This document shows, in pieces, positions 8,009 through 16,488 of a stretch of DNA of 64,000 nucleotides (the first letter of the stretch is position 1; each line of letters begins with the position of its first letter). The position numbers were made by a program, and so were the translations under genes. The stretch lies in the NCBI GenBank assembly GCA_027492205.1, contig JAOZFN010000006.1, forward strand, positions 113,409 to 177,408. The letters are read 5' to 3'. The notes under the pieces are model-generated. The model made no database searches, was not told the DNA's origin, and saw only the letters and a program-made list of their open reading frames with translations. Source of the stretch: Thermoproteota archaeon. Lineage in GTDB: Archaea; Korarchaeota; Korarchaeia; Korarchaeales; Korarchaeaceae.

Positions 8009-8692
8009 TCAAAGCCCCTCTGAAGATCCAGGAGTGAGCTCCACCACCTCAGCATCCACCTTCCGGGCCCTGATCTCGTCCCTGAGCTTGTCGGGAGAGC
8101 CCCACAGGACGGGGAATGTCCCGTAGTGGATGGGCAGGACCTTCGGACTGCCCAGGAGTTCGAGGGCTTTCGCCGCCTCTCTGGGCCCCATGGTAAAGTG
8201 CCCGCCGATGGGAAGGATGGCGAGCTCAGGGGAGTAGAGTTCACCTATCAGGCTCATCCCCGGGAATATGCCGGTGTCTCCAGCGTGATAGACCGTGAAC
8301 CCGTCGGGGAACTTCACGACGGCGCCGGTCGGCGCCCCCAAGGGGGAGCTGTGGAGCGCCTCGGTCAGGATGACCTCGACGTCCCCGACCTTGAAGGGCC
8401 CCCCGATGTTCGCCCCCACGGCGTCTGCCCCCTTCTCAGAGGCGTGGTTCGCCAGCTCAAATATCCCCACGACCTTCCCTCCCCTCGTCTTCGAGAGCCT
8501 TATGGCGTCCTCGAGTCCGTGGTCGCCGTGCCCGTGGGTCACGACGTAGGCCAAGACGCCGTCGGGCTCCCCCATGCCCTTGGGGTAGGCCGGGTTCCCC
8601 TGTATCCAGGGGTCAAAGAGAACCCTAACGCCCCCGGACTCGATAAGCACGTTTGCGTGTCCCAGAAAGGTCACCCTCCCCATGGTCTCCAC
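8009..8692 (-). CDS. UPF0173 metal-dependent hydrolase (metallo-beta-lactamase fold)
   Basis: The 227-residue protein contains VTHGHGDHGLEDA (the HxHxDH metal motif), GHFTMGPREAA, YHAGDTGIF and LPIHYGTFP, matching the UlaG-like UPF0173 family. It is probably a soluble hydrolase; the substrate is unknown. It lies just upstream of the speD homologue and bpsA on the same strand and may share their transcript. Confidence 0.88.
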   Translation of the reverse strand: METMGRVTFLGHANVLIESGGVRVLFDPWIQGNPAYPKGMGEPDGVLAYVVTHGHGDHGLEDAIRLSKTRGGKVVGIFELANHASEKGADAVGANIGGPFKVGDVEVILTEALHSSPLGAPTGAVVKFPDGFTVYHAGDTGIFPGMSLIGELYSPELAILPIGGHFTMGPREAAKALELLGSPKVLPIHYGTFPVLWGSPDKLRDEIRARKVDAEVVELTPGSSEGL

Positions 8693-8719
8693 CTTGGAGT
8701 GTGGGACGGGCCTCAGATT

Positions 8720-9358
8720 TTAATCAAAATTAGACTCAGGCGCCCGGCGCTCTAACAGGGAGATGAGCGCGGAGAGGATGCCGATCCGCACCTCCGGGTC
8801 TCTCTCCTTACTCAGCGCGGCCCCCAGCTCGGAGGTGATCACCTCCCCGACCTCGGGCCTCGACTCCGCTATGCCTAGGAGGCTCCAGAGCGCCGAGAGG
8901 CGAACCTTCTTGACCTCCCACTCGGCCCTCAGCACCTTCAGAACCCCTTCAAGCGCTCTCCTGTTTCCAAGCTCCGCGAGCGCCCCCAAGACCTTGACCG
9001 CCGCCACGCGGAGGTCCGGTTCCACCCGCTCGAGCCACTTCTCGGCCGAGTCCATGGCGAGCCCCTCGAACTCTGGCGCGAGGTCCACGAGCAAGACCGT
9101 GAGGGCCGCCCTCAACCCGGGATCCAGCTCTTCGAACAGGCTGTCCGTCAGCCTGGAGAGGTCCTCCCATCCAGATGCGTGTGCTTCACAGATTCGGGTG
9201 AAGATCTCCCCTCGCTTCGTCTTCACAGTCGGACGTCTGCCCCTGGCAAGGGCGGCGGCGATGGCCTCGAGTTCCTCGGCCTCGCCGACCCCTCCGGAGT
9301 TCAGAGCGGCTGCCTCCGCTGCGAGCCGGAGCGCAATAGCCCGACGACGACCTTTCAA
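8720..9358 (-). CDS. HEAT-like helical repeat protein, unknown function
   Basis: The 212 residues are almost entirely helical and amphipathic, with repeat-like units such as LRVAAVKVLGALAELGNRRAL and VRLSALWSLLGIAE, and VRIGILSALISLLERR at the end. This is typical of HEAT or ARM repeats, which are scaffolds for protein or nucleic acid binding. The TTG start at 9358 has a GGAGGTG site five bases upstream. No catalytic motif is visible. Confidence 0.6.
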   Translation of the reverse strand: MKGRRRAIALRLAAEAAALNSGGVGEAEELEAIAAALARGRRPTVKTKRGEIFTRICEAHASGWEDLSRLTDSLFEELDPGLRAALTVLLVDLAPEFEGLAMDSAEKWLERVEPDLRVAAVKVLGALAELGNRRALEGVLKVLRAEWEVKKVRLSALWSLLGIAESRPEVGEVITSELGAALSKERDPEVRIGILSALISLLERRAPESNFD

Positions 9359-9454
9359 TCTCGCACCTCCGGAAAACTCTTAACGGTGATGATGGGAAAA
9401 TACGATCTCCCTGTCGTCAACTTCGTGCTGCAGAGTGTCAAAAGGCCCGACAGA

Positions 9455-9517
9455 CTTTAATTACTTATCGAGGGGGGATAGTGGAAATCTGCCCGCCAGT
9501 CCGCTCGAGGGGCGGGC
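9455..9517 (+). promoter_or_regulatory. Promoter and leader hairpin of tes
   Basis: A TATA-like CTTTAATTACTTA spans 9455-9467, so transcription would start near 9485-9490. The leader then contains an inverted repeat, GCCCGCC at 9491-9497 and GGCGGGC at 9511-9517. A purine-rich ribosome-binding region (GGAGGGAG...GGTGA) lies before ATG 9536. The hairpin could affect translation; no known riboswitch is recognised. Confidence 0.5.
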
Positions 9518-9535
9518 GGAGGGAGTTGGTGAAAT

Positions 9536-11248
9536 ATGGTGGAACAGAGCGTCGCAGAGAGGGTTGTCAGGGTAGCAGAGAGAGAAATACCAATTGGGGG
9601 CCCCACCCCGTCCGTGAGGGAGGGTGAGAAGCTCCTAAGGAGGACGCTCTCGCTGTGCCCCGAGTGCTACAGGCTGCTCCCGGCCGTGGTCTTTGAGAGG
9701 GACGGTAAGGTCTTCATTCGCAGAGTCTGCCCCGAACACGGGGAGATTGAGGAGCTCTACTGGGGAGACGCTAGGTTCTACGAGAGGGCGTTCCGTTTCG
9801 AGGTTCCACCGATGAAGATTGAGCCGATCGTCCCCATGACTGCCCCGTGCCCGTTCAGCTGCGGCCTCTGCCCGGCCCACGGCGACATGACCGCCCTCGC
9901 GAACATAGTGCTGACCAACAGGTGCAACCTCGACTGCTGGTACTGCTTCTTCTACGCGGAGAGGGCTGGATTTGTCTACGAACCGTCTCTGGAGCAGATT
10001 AGGCAGATGGTGAGGGTTCTCAGGAGAGAGAGGCCCGTTCCAGGTCTGGCCGTCCAGCTAACTGGGGGCGAGCCCACGCTGAGGGAGGATCTGGTCGACA
10101 TCATCTTGATGATCAAGGAGGAGGGTGTAAGGCACATCCAGCTCAACACCCACGGCATAACGTTCCTACAGAAGCCTGAGCTGATGAGGCAGGTCAGGCA
10201 GGCCGGAGTCAACACGATGTACCTGAGCTTCGACGGGGTCAGCCCGAAGACCAACGTGAAGAACCACTGGGAGATCCCCTACATCCTCGACATAGCCAGG
10301 GAGTCGGGCATGACCAGCATAGTGCTCGTTCCCACCGTGATAAACGGGTTCAACACGCACGAGCTCGGAGACATCATTCGCTTCGCGGCCCTGAATATCG
10401 ACGTCATCAGGGGGGTGAACTTCCAGCCCATCTCCCTGACCGGCAGGGTGCCTAGGTCAGAGAGGGAGAGGCTGAGGATCACGATCCCCGACGTGATAAG
10501 GCTCATCGAGGAGCAGACCAACGGCCAGATCCCGATGGACGCCTGGTACCCCGTGCCATTCGTGACATTCTTCAGCGACCTGGTCGAGGCCCTGACCGGC
10601 AAGCCCCAGTTCAAGATGACCAATCACCCGGCGTGCGGGGCGGCGACGTACGTGTTCCCCGAGTTCGAGCGCGTCGACGGGGAGAGGCGCGTGAAGAGGT
10701 TCGTCCCGATAACCGACTTCATAGACGTAGAGGGATTCAGGGAGTACGTGCTGGAGAAGGTAGAGGAACTCAGGGCCGGCGCCAACAGGTGGGTGACGCT
10801 CCTCAAGATCGCCGCCAACCTCTCCAGGTTCATCGACAGAGAGAGGCAGCCCGAGGGAATCAACGTGCTGGCGCTCATGAGGCATGTCCTCCTCAGAAGG
10901 AACTACGATGCCCTGGCGGAGTTCCACTACAAGTCGCTGTTTCTCGGCATGATGCACTTCATGGACCTCTACAACTACGATGTGCAGAGGGTTATGAGGT
11001 GCAACATCCACTACCTCTTGCCCGACGGGAGGGTGATCCCGTTCTGCACGTTCAACGTCCTGCCGGACCTCTACAGGGACTACATCCAGAGACGGCACGG
11101 AGTCCCCTTGGAGGAGTACGCCAGGACCCACGGGGCCAGGATGATCGGGCCTGAGAGCAAGTACAGGAGGGACGTGAAGAAGCTCGAGGCCGGAGAGCCC
11201 TACAAGAGGACCTACGCGCCCTTCATGCACCTCTGGAAGAAGTCCTGA
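9536..11248 (+). CDS. tes: Tetraether lipid synthase (radical SAM)
   Basis: Tes joins the phytanyl chains of two archaeol lipids into biphytanyl tetraethers (GDGT). The 570-residue protein matches the MJ0619/MA_1486 family. It has N-terminal CPEC and CPEHG cysteines, then CPFSCGLCPAHG, then the radical SAM motif CNLDCWYC and the SAM-binding GGEP. A cysteine-containing C-terminal part follows (HPACGAATYVF, RCNIHYLLPDG, PFCTFN), which would hold further Fe-S clusters. The next gene downstream is a geranylgeranyl reductase, so two successive steps of lipid maturation are adjacent. Confidence 0.88.
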   Translation: MVEQSVAERVVRVAEREIPIGGPTPSVREGEKLLRRTLSLCPECYRLLPAVVFERDGKVFIRRVCPEHGEIEELYWGDARFYERAFRFEVPPMKIEPIVPMTAPCPFSCGLCPAHGDMTALANIVLTNRCNLDCWYCFFYAERAGFVYEPSLEQIRQMVRVLRRERPVPGLAVQLTGGEPTLREDLVDIILMIKEEGVRHIQLNTHGITFLQKPELMRQVRQAGVNTMYLSFDGVSPKTNVKNHWEIPYILDIARESGMTSIVLVPTVINGFNTHELGDIIRFAALNIDVIRGVNFQPISLTGRVPRSERERLRITIPDVIRLIEEQTNGQIPMDAWYPVPFVTFFSDLVEALTGKPQFKMTNHPACGAATYVFPEFERVDGERRVKRFVPITDFIDVEGFREYVLEKVEELRAGANRWVTLLKIAANLSRFIDRERQPEGINVLALMRHVLLRRNYDALAEFHYKSLFLGMMHFMDLYNYDVQRVMRCNIHYLLPDGRVIPFCTFNVLPDLYRDYIQRRHGVPLEEYARTHGARMIGPESKYRRDVKKLEAGEPYKRTYAPFMHLWKKS

Positions 11249-11304
11249 TTGCCCTCTGTCTCCCTCTTTCTCAATTTTTGTTCCCACCGTGGGAGAGGGT
11301 AGGG

Positions 11305-12441
11305 GTGAGCCGGGAGAGGCGCCACGTTGCCGTGGTGGGGGCCGGGCCGACGGGGATCACGGCGGCGAATCTCCTCGCCGAGAGGGGTCTCGATGTGGTC
11401 CTGATATCCCGAGAGCGAGAGCCCGGCAGACCCACGATCTGCGGCGAGTTCATTCCGGAGCCAGGGTGGGCGAGGTCCATCCTCCCCGAGCACCTGTGGT
11501 GGGTCGTCGACTACACGTATGAGCTCCTGGATCTTCCGAGGACCACTCTGACGAGGATCGACGTCCTGGAACTGAGGCTTGGATCGAGGAGGGTCGTCGA
11601 GCTGGAGTTCCCCTCCAGGGTCTTCGACAGGGCCAGATTCCTCCGCGCAGCCGCTCGCCGGGCCGAGAGGCTTGGCTCAGAGCTCAAGCTGGGAACCGCC
11701 GTGTCCGGGGTCGAGCTTCAGAGGGACGGCGTGAGGCTCTTCCTCAACGGGGGGAGGGGGGCCACCTCCCTGTACGTGGACTGGCTCGTGGCCGCGGACG
11801 GGGTCCCCTCCACCGCCGCCAGATCCGCGGGCCTGGGTCCGTATCGAGAGGTGGCCCTGGCGGTCAACCAGAGGAGGTCTCGGGTGAGGTACCCCGAGGA
11901 CCGCCTGCTCATGTGGGTCGACTCCAGGGTGGCGCCCGGCGGGTACGCCTGGATAATCCCGAGGGGGAGGGGGACCGCAAATGTGGGGTTGGGTTACCCT
12001 CTCCCCTCCCCCCGCTCGGCGGCCGAGTACTTCTCGAACCTTGTCGCCAGGCTCCCTCAGCTATCCGACTCTTCGCCCGAGGATGAGCTCAGGGGCAGAA
12101 TTCTCCCCGTGGCTGGCCTCAGGGACCGCCTTCACGTCGGTCGGCTTCTCCTCGCCGGTGACGCCGCGGGGACGTGCATACCCTCCAACGGGGGCGGAAT
12201 AAACACAGGGATGATATCGGGCGCGCTGGCCGGGAGCTCTATTGCCGACGGCGGAGGCGGAGCGGCCTACGAGTCAGCGATGAGGGCCCACATAGCGCCG
12301 ATCCTGGGCAGGGCGCTGAGGTTCAGGAGGATCGCCACCCTCCTGATGAAATACGCGCCGGTCTGGGACCTGGTGTCGGCGATCCTTCCCAAAGGGCTGG
12401 TCAGGTCGGCGGTTACTCTCTCCGACTGGCCAGGGGCCTGA
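11305..12441 (+). CDS. Geranylgeranyl reductase family flavoprotein (archaeal lipid saturation)
   Basis: The enzyme reduces the double bonds of geranylgeranyl chains in archaeal phospholipids, using FAD. An N-terminal dinucleotide fold is seen in VAVVGAGPTGITAANLLAERG. Also present are RPTICGEFIPEPG with the family cysteine, WIIPRGRGTANVGLGY, and the FAD-binding LLAGDAAGTCIPSNGGGINTGM. GTG 11305 is preferred to TTG 11278, since the latter adds unrelated residues. The 3' end overlaps the opposing membrane-protein gene by about 29 bases. Confidence 0.87.
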   Translation: MSRERRHVAVVGAGPTGITAANLLAERGLDVVLISREREPGRPTICGEFIPEPGWARSILPEHLWWVVDYTYELLDLPRTTLTRIDVLELRLGSRRVVELEFPSRVFDRARFLRAAARRAERLGSELKLGTAVSGVELQRDGVRLFLNGGRGATSLYVDWLVAADGVPSTAARSAGLGPYREVALAVNQRRSRVRYPEDRLLMWVDSRVAPGGYAWIIPRGRGTANVGLGYPLPSPRSAAEYFSNLVARLPQLSDSSPEDELRGRILPVAGLRDRLHVGRLLLAGDAAGTCIPSNGGGINTGMISGALAGSSIADGGGGAAYESAMRAHIAPILGRALRFRRIATLLMKYAPVWDLVSAILPKGLVRSAVTLSDWPGA

Positions 12442-13660
12442 TATCTCTGAGCTTAATCCTCGCTCTCTTGGGCGGACTCCCCCAGACGACGAGCACCTCA
12501 TCGCTCTCGAGCTTCCTCAGCTCTCGAAGGCTGTCCCTGTCGAAGAGTCTGAGTCCCCCCAAAACTTGAGACTGCCAGGAGACCCTCATCCCTGGGCAGA
12601 GAACCAGCACGGGGAAGGCGTCCCAAATCCTCGCATCGGCGCTCGAGTCCACGGCGAGGATGAGGCCCCTCTCAGACATCTTGGAGATCAGGTCAATCAG
12701 CTCGGCCCTGAGTCTCCTGTCGGCGTCCCGAGACACAGACGCTGACAGCGCGGTAGCTACGAGGAAGGATGGGTAGTCTGTGGAGAGCCCCTGCATTGCC
12801 ACTAAGATGGCAGCCGACTCTCTGACCGTGGCGGGCTCAAGGGCTGAAAGGTCGACCACCAGCGCCCCGAACCTCGGCATCGCGTCTATTACCGAGACCC
12901 TCACCCCGCCGGAGAAGCTCCTTGCCAGCGTCCTAAGGTCAGGCGGAGAGGTGAGGTCCCTCGCCAGCGAGTCGAGTGACCTGTTCCTCAGCGCGGCCTC
13001 GACCGCCGCGGCGTTACCTCCGCAGGCCGCCGACAGTATGCTCGCGGCCTTGAGGTAGTGCTCTGGCCTGGCAGTGGGGCTGACCAGGTCCATATCCTCG
13101 GGGCCGACCTCTACATACGGAGAACCCAGCTCGTCGAGTTCCTCCTCTGCAACGCCGACCGTGTCCACCACCACAACCCTGAGGGGGGAGGCCGCGGCGG
13201 CCGCCGCCATCCTGAAGGCGACTCTGGCCGAGGACCTCAGGTCCGGACCGACGACGAGCAGGGACTCAAATGCCCGCGGGAGAGCGGGGATGCCACACCC
13301 CACCGACGCCTCCGCGACCCCTCCCCCCGAAGAACCTCGCTTCGCTCTTAAGAGGGGGGTTACGCCCTCAGTCCAGGGTTTGTACCCGGCGACGGCGGCC
13401 AGGGCGGCCCCCAGAAGCGGCGAGACCGTGTAGGCGATCGCCCCTCCGCCTATCAGCCCCAAGATGTCTGCCTGCCCGAGGCCCCTCCCCCTCCCTCCCC
13501 GAGTTGTCCAGGCCGAGGCTGTCCAAGCGAGGAGAACGGCCAGCGCCGGTGAGATCGCCAGACTGATGGGAGAATAGTGGACTTCGACGCTGAGCACGAA
13601 GAGGGCCGCGGCCAGGATAATGACTGCCTTGACGACCCGTCCTACAGCCAACACCGGCAC
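12413..13660 (-). CDS. Membrane-anchored protein, possibly a degenerate HerA/VirB4-like NTPase
   Basis: The N-terminus has two or three hydrophobic segments (VIILAAALFVL, SLAISPALAVLLAWTA, LLGAALAAVAGY), followed by an alpha/beta domain of about 300 residues. In place of a P-loop it reads LLVVGPDLRSSARVAF. A later strand, ALVVDLSALEPATVRESAAI, and LILAVDSSADA resemble the Walker B and sensor region of HerA/VirB4-like ATPases. That reading is tentative. The GTG at 13660 is chosen because the longer frame crosses the promoter region shared with the divergent HTH gene. Confidence 0.45.
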   Translation of the reverse strand: MPVLAVGRVVKAVIILAAALFVLSVEVHYSPISLAISPALAVLLAWTASAWTTRGGRGRGLGQADILGLIGGGAIAYTVSPLLGAALAAVAGYKPWTEGVTPLLRAKRGSSGGGVAEASVGCGIPALPRAFESLLVVGPDLRSSARVAFRMAAAAAASPLRVVVVDTVGVAEEELDELGSPYVEVGPEDMDLVSPTARPEHYLKAASILSAACGGNAAAVEAALRNRSLDSLARDLTSPPDLRTLARSFSGGVRVSVIDAMPRFGALVVDLSALEPATVRESAAILVAMQGLSTDYPSFLVATALSASVSRDADRRLRAELIDLISKMSERGLILAVDSSADARIWDAFPVLVLCPGMRVSWQSQVLGGLRLFDRDSLRELRKLESDEVLVVWGSPPKRARIKLRDIRPLASRRE

Positions 13661-13741
13661 CCGCTCTGCCGCAGGCCGGGGGGCACAGTTTTCAAAGCTT
13701 CCCAGCCATCCTGCCGGGACCGATGACTTAATAAGCCCCCT

Positions 13742-13769
13742 GTAAAACGGGCGTAATATATCGTAAAAC
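13742..13769 (+). promoter_or_regulatory. TATA region flanked by GTAAAAC direct repeats
   Basis: Two copies of GTAAAAC (13742-13748 and 13763-13769) flank the A+T core GTAATATATCG, about 30 bases before ATG 13788 of the HTH regulator. Direct repeats around a TATA box suggest an operator, perhaps for autoregulation. This is inferred from layout. Confidence 0.45.
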
Positions 13770-13787
13770 CCCGTGAAGGTGAAGCGC

Positions 13788-14222
13788 ATGATAGCTCAGC
13801 CCTGCGAACTCGTTGTAAAGACGCTGATCCCAGCGATAAGGGCGATGGTGGCGAGAGAGCTGGTTATGAACTCGGGGAAGAAGCAAGTTGAGGCGGCCGA
13901 ACTCCTCGGAGTCACTCAGGCGGCCATTAGCCAGTACCTGAGGGGGACCAGGGGAGGAAAGCTGAGGCTGGACAAGTACCCAGAGGTGATCTCCATCGTG
14001 AAGAGGTTGGCCCGAGGATTGGCCGAGGGCAAGCTCGGGAAGGACGAGGCGGCGATCCTGGTCTGCGAGGCCTGCTACACGGCCCGTAAGCTCGGAGTCT
14101 TCTGCGACTCGGATGTCGGGTCCAGGGAAAAATACGCGGAGACGGCGCAGCTCATCTGCAAGTACGACGCCATGAGGCCTGAGCTACTCAAGAAGGTCTC
14201 TCCCAAAGGCTCTCTTGACTAG
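13788..14222 (+). CDS. HTH transcriptional regulator (COG2522-like)
   Basis: The helix-turn-helix is clear: GKKQVEAAELLGVTQAAISQ with YLRGTRG after it, near residues 30-55. The C-terminal part is helical and contains cysteines (LVCEACYTARKLGVFC, LICKYD) that could bind a metal or sense redox state. It matches the archaeal COG2522 regulators. ATG 13788 has a GGTGAAG site. It is divergent from the membrane protein gene and may control itself or that neighbour. Confidence 0.78.
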   Translation: MIAQPCELVVKTLIPAIRAMVARELVMNSGKKQVEAAELLGVTQAAISQYLRGTRGGKLRLDKYPEVISIVKRLARGLAEGKLGKDEAAILVCEACYTARKLGVFCDSDVGSREKYAETAQLICKYDAMRPELLKKVSPKGSLD

Positions 14223-14316
14223 CCCTAAACCAAAGTTACAATCCAAGAGGAAGGCCAACGGTCTCGCTCCGCCTGCCCTCAAGGGGCCAGAGAGATTGCT
14301 CAGACTCCAAAGGGGA

Positions 14317-14328
14317 TAATATTTTTAC
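14317..14328 (+). promoter_or_regulatory. TATA box of the aminotransferase gene
   Basis: The patch ATAATATTTTTA would set transcription near 14347. That lies downstream of the TTG at 14335, so it favours the TTG at 14362 as start. Confidence 0.5.
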
Positions 14329-14361
14329 GATTCATTGAGGGGGGGCTTCGGGTGTCGGCTC

Positions 14362-15708
14362 TTGGAGGAGGTTCCCAAGATACTTGTCGAGCCGCCCGGC
14401 CCCAAGGCCCGCAAACTCCTCGAACGGGATCAAAGGGTCATCTCGCCGTCCTACGTGAGGTTTTATCCCTTGGTGGTCGATCACGCTAAGGGTGCCCTCG
14501 TCTATGACGTTGACGGCAACGTGTACATAGACCTCAACTCGGGCCTGGCCGTCATGAACGTTGGCCACGGGCACCCCGAGGTCCTCAAGGCCATAAAGGA
14601 GCAGGCGGATCTCCTACTTCACTACTCGAACACGGACTTCTACTACGAGCCCTCCGTCAGGCTAGCCGAGAAGCTCGTCGAGATCACGCCGGGAGACTTC
14701 AGGAAGAGGGTCTACTTCGGGAACAGCGGGACAGAGGCAGTCGAGGCTGCGCTCAAGATGGCCCGCTGGCACACCAGGCGGCAGTACTTCATCGGCTTCA
14801 TAGGGGCCTTTCACGGCAGGACCCTCGGCTCGTTGAGCCTGACGTCAAGCAAGCCCGTCCAGAGGGGGCGGTTCTCCCCGCTCATACCGAGCGTCGTCCA
14901 CGTACCCTACCCCTACTGCTACAGATGTCCGTTCAGGCAACAGTTCCCGGACTGCGGGCTCTACTGCGTGGACTTCATCGAGGAGTGGGTGCTGAACAAG
15001 TATGTCCCTCCGGACGAGGTCGCGGCCTTCGTGATCGAGCCAATCCAGGGGGAGGGTGGCTACGTCCCGCCGCCCCGGGGGTACTTCGAGCGGCTCAGGA
15101 AGCTAGCAGACAGGCACGGGATCCTGCTGATAGTGGACGAGGTCCAGTCCGGCATGGGGCGGTCCGGCAAGTGGTGGGCCATCGAGCACTGGGGGGTGGT
15201 GCCCGACGCCATCACCTCGGCCAAGGCCCTCGGTGGAGGGCTGCCGCTCGGGGCACTGATAGCGAAGGAGGAGCTTATGGACTGGGTCGGAGGGTCCCAC
15301 GCCAGCACGTTCGGCGGCAACCCCGTCTCGTGCGCCGCCAGCCTCGCGACGATCTCCGTCATCGAGAGGGAGAACCTGGTTGAGAGGGCAGCGAAGCTCG
15401 GAGAGGAGGTGAAGAAGCGGCTGGTGGACGCCATGAGCGAACACCCGCTGGTAGGAGACGTCAGGGGGAAGGGCTTCATGATAGGCGTCGAGCTCGTCAA
15501 GGACAGGGAGACCAAGGAGCCAGCGAAGAAGGAGGCGGCGGAGGTCATGATGCGGGCCTGGAAGAGCGGCGTAGCCGTGATCACGGCCGGCGTCAGCACA
15601 ATCAGGATAGCCCCGCCCCTCAACATACCGGAGGAGTACCTCTGGAAGGCCATCGACATAATCCTGGACAAGATGGGAGAGGTGGAGAGAGAGAAGGGGA
15701 TGTCCTGA
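14362..15708 (+). CDS. Class III PLP aminotransferase (archaeal ornithine/GABA-type or amino-acid racemase)
   Basis: The fold-type I signature is complete: YFGNSGTEAVEAALKMAR, AFHGRTLGSLSLTSSK, PIQGEGGYVPPP, LIVDEVQSGMGRSGK and the PLP-lysine strand ITSAKALGGGLPLGA. The family includes 4-aminobutyrate and acetylornithine aminotransferases. In Pyrococcus several close relatives act as broad amino-acid racemases, so the substrate is open. A Cys-rich insert (YCYRCPFRQQFPDCGLYC) is typical of this archaeal subgroup. The length of about 448 residues is normal. No arginine or lysine biosynthesis gene is adjacent. Confidence 0.85.
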   Translation: MEEVPKILVEPPGPKARKLLERDQRVISPSYVRFYPLVVDHAKGALVYDVDGNVYIDLNSGLAVMNVGHGHPEVLKAIKEQADLLLHYSNTDFYYEPSVRLAEKLVEITPGDFRKRVYFGNSGTEAVEAALKMARWHTRRQYFIGFIGAFHGRTLGSLSLTSSKPVQRGRFSPLIPSVVHVPYPYCYRCPFRQQFPDCGLYCVDFIEEWVLNKYVPPDEVAAFVIEPIQGEGGYVPPPRGYFERLRKLADRHGILLIVDEVQSGMGRSGKWWAIEHWGVVPDAITSAKALGGGLPLGALIAKEELMDWVGGSHASTFGGNPVSCAASLATISVIERENLVERAAKLGEEVKKRLVDAMSEHPLVGDVRGKGFMIGVELVKDRETKEPAKKEAAEVMMRAWKSGVAVITAGVSTIRIAPPLNIPEEYLWKAIDIILDKMGEVEREKGMS

Positions 15709-15728
15709 GGGAACTTACTACCATAAGG

Positions 15729-15753
15729 CGGGCGTCGAGCGCCCGTCTTTTTT
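15729..15753 (+). terminator. Hairpin plus T-run after the aminotransferase
   Basis: CGGGCG (15729-15734) and CGCCCG (15740-15745) pair over a TCGAG loop and are followed by TCTTTTTTT. It lies 20 bases after the stop and looks like a transcription terminator. Confidence 0.6.
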
Positions 15754-15775
15754 ACCCTCGGTTTCGATACTGCAG

Positions 15776-16036
15776 GTGTCTCGGTTGGGAGGGTGGCCCA
15801 GGCGACTCGCCGCGATGGCGCTCGTGGCGGCGTTGGCGAGCACCACGGTAGCTCTAGCGATCCCATATCAAGTCGTAGTCGTTTATCTACCTTATGAGAG
15901 GGTTTCCGAGGAGCACGTTGTCCATTGGACCGGGATAGGAGCACCTCAGCCGGCGCCCGACCCCCCCGCGGCTATATGCGTGCCGCCTCATCCGCCGCTC
16001 AGGGGCCTGCTGACCTCCCTCCCCGCGCCGATCTGA
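15776..16036 (+). CDS. Possible small exported peptide (uncertain)
   Basis: The frame has a twin-basic start and a hydrophobic stretch, RRLAAMALVAALASTTVALA, that looks like a signal peptide, then a proline-rich tail. No ribosome-binding site or TATA box is convincing, and no family is recognised. It is the only plausible gene in the 430-base gap between the aminotransferase and the next small ORF. It may be chance. Confidence 0.25.
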   Translation: MSRLGGWPRRLAAMALVAALASTTVALAIPYQVVVVYLPYERVSEEHVVHWTGIGAPQPAPDPPAAICVPPHPPLRGLLTSLPAPI

Positions 16037-16139
16037 CGCCGCCCCTCTCTACTGAATTTTTTATTTTATCTGAGAGAGACGGTGACCTACAAGGAGGCCT
16101 CGCCTCCTTAGCGGTACAAATTGGAGGGAGGGACGAGTC

Positions 16140-16367
16140 ATGGAGGCAAAGCTGGTTTCAGACGATGTAGCAGCCAAGCTGAGGGAGAGGGGATACGTCA
16201 TCAAGAGGTACCCGACCAAGACCGTGGCCGAGTCCAGCTCGGGGTGCCTGGTGGTCTTCAAGCACGGCGGCTGGGTGTCCATATCCTACCAGGGCCGGGC
16301 GGTCAGCGCCCACCTGTCTCTCGATAAGGGCAAGCTTGAGGAGGAGGTTCGGGAGGCCTCCTCCTGA
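16140..16367 (+). CDS. Small conserved-looking protein, unknown function
   Basis: The 75-residue ORF starts at ATG with a GGAGGGAGG site and is preceded by a T/A-rich TATA-like patch near 16055-16067. The sequence alternates strands and helices (RGYVIKRYPTKTVA, GCLVVFKHGGWVSISYQG, AVSAHLSLDKGKLEEEV), suggesting a compact folded domain. I do not recognise the family. It lies upstream of the inositol-phosphate synthase gene but is separated by that gene's own promoter. Confidence 0.6.
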   Translation: MEAKLVSDDVAAKLRERGYVIKRYPTKTVAESSSGCLVVFKHGGWVSISYQGRAVSAHLSLDKGKLEEEVREASS

Positions 16368-16447
16368 ACTCACACTTTTCTTGCGGGGGTTCGACCCACC
16401 GGGCACGGGACGGTGCCGATTTTCGGCGACCTTACACGACCGCATAA

Positions 16448-16455
16448 TATAAAAG
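16448..16455 (+). promoter_or_regulatory. TATA box of inositol-1-phosphate synthase
   Basis: TATAAAAG lies 41 bases before ATG 16489, giving a short leader that contains the GGGGGTGATT ribosome-binding site. Confidence 0.65.
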
Positions 16456-16488
16456 CGGGGATCTTATGCTTTACGTGGGGGTGATTGG

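Noticed and set aside
7596..8012. An alternative serine (Ser55 or Ser56) as cleavage site in the divergent SpeD
   Set aside because: These align with YGVSG of intact SpeD, seven to eight residues before the cleavage position, and are not followed by the required His. They cannot replace Ser63.
16380..16440. tRNA-like T-arm (GGGGGTTCGACCC) downstream of the small ORF
   Set aside because: The arms do not pair as a T-stem, and no acceptor, D-arm or anticodon arm can be built around it. Only a simple GGCAC/GTGCC hairpin remains.
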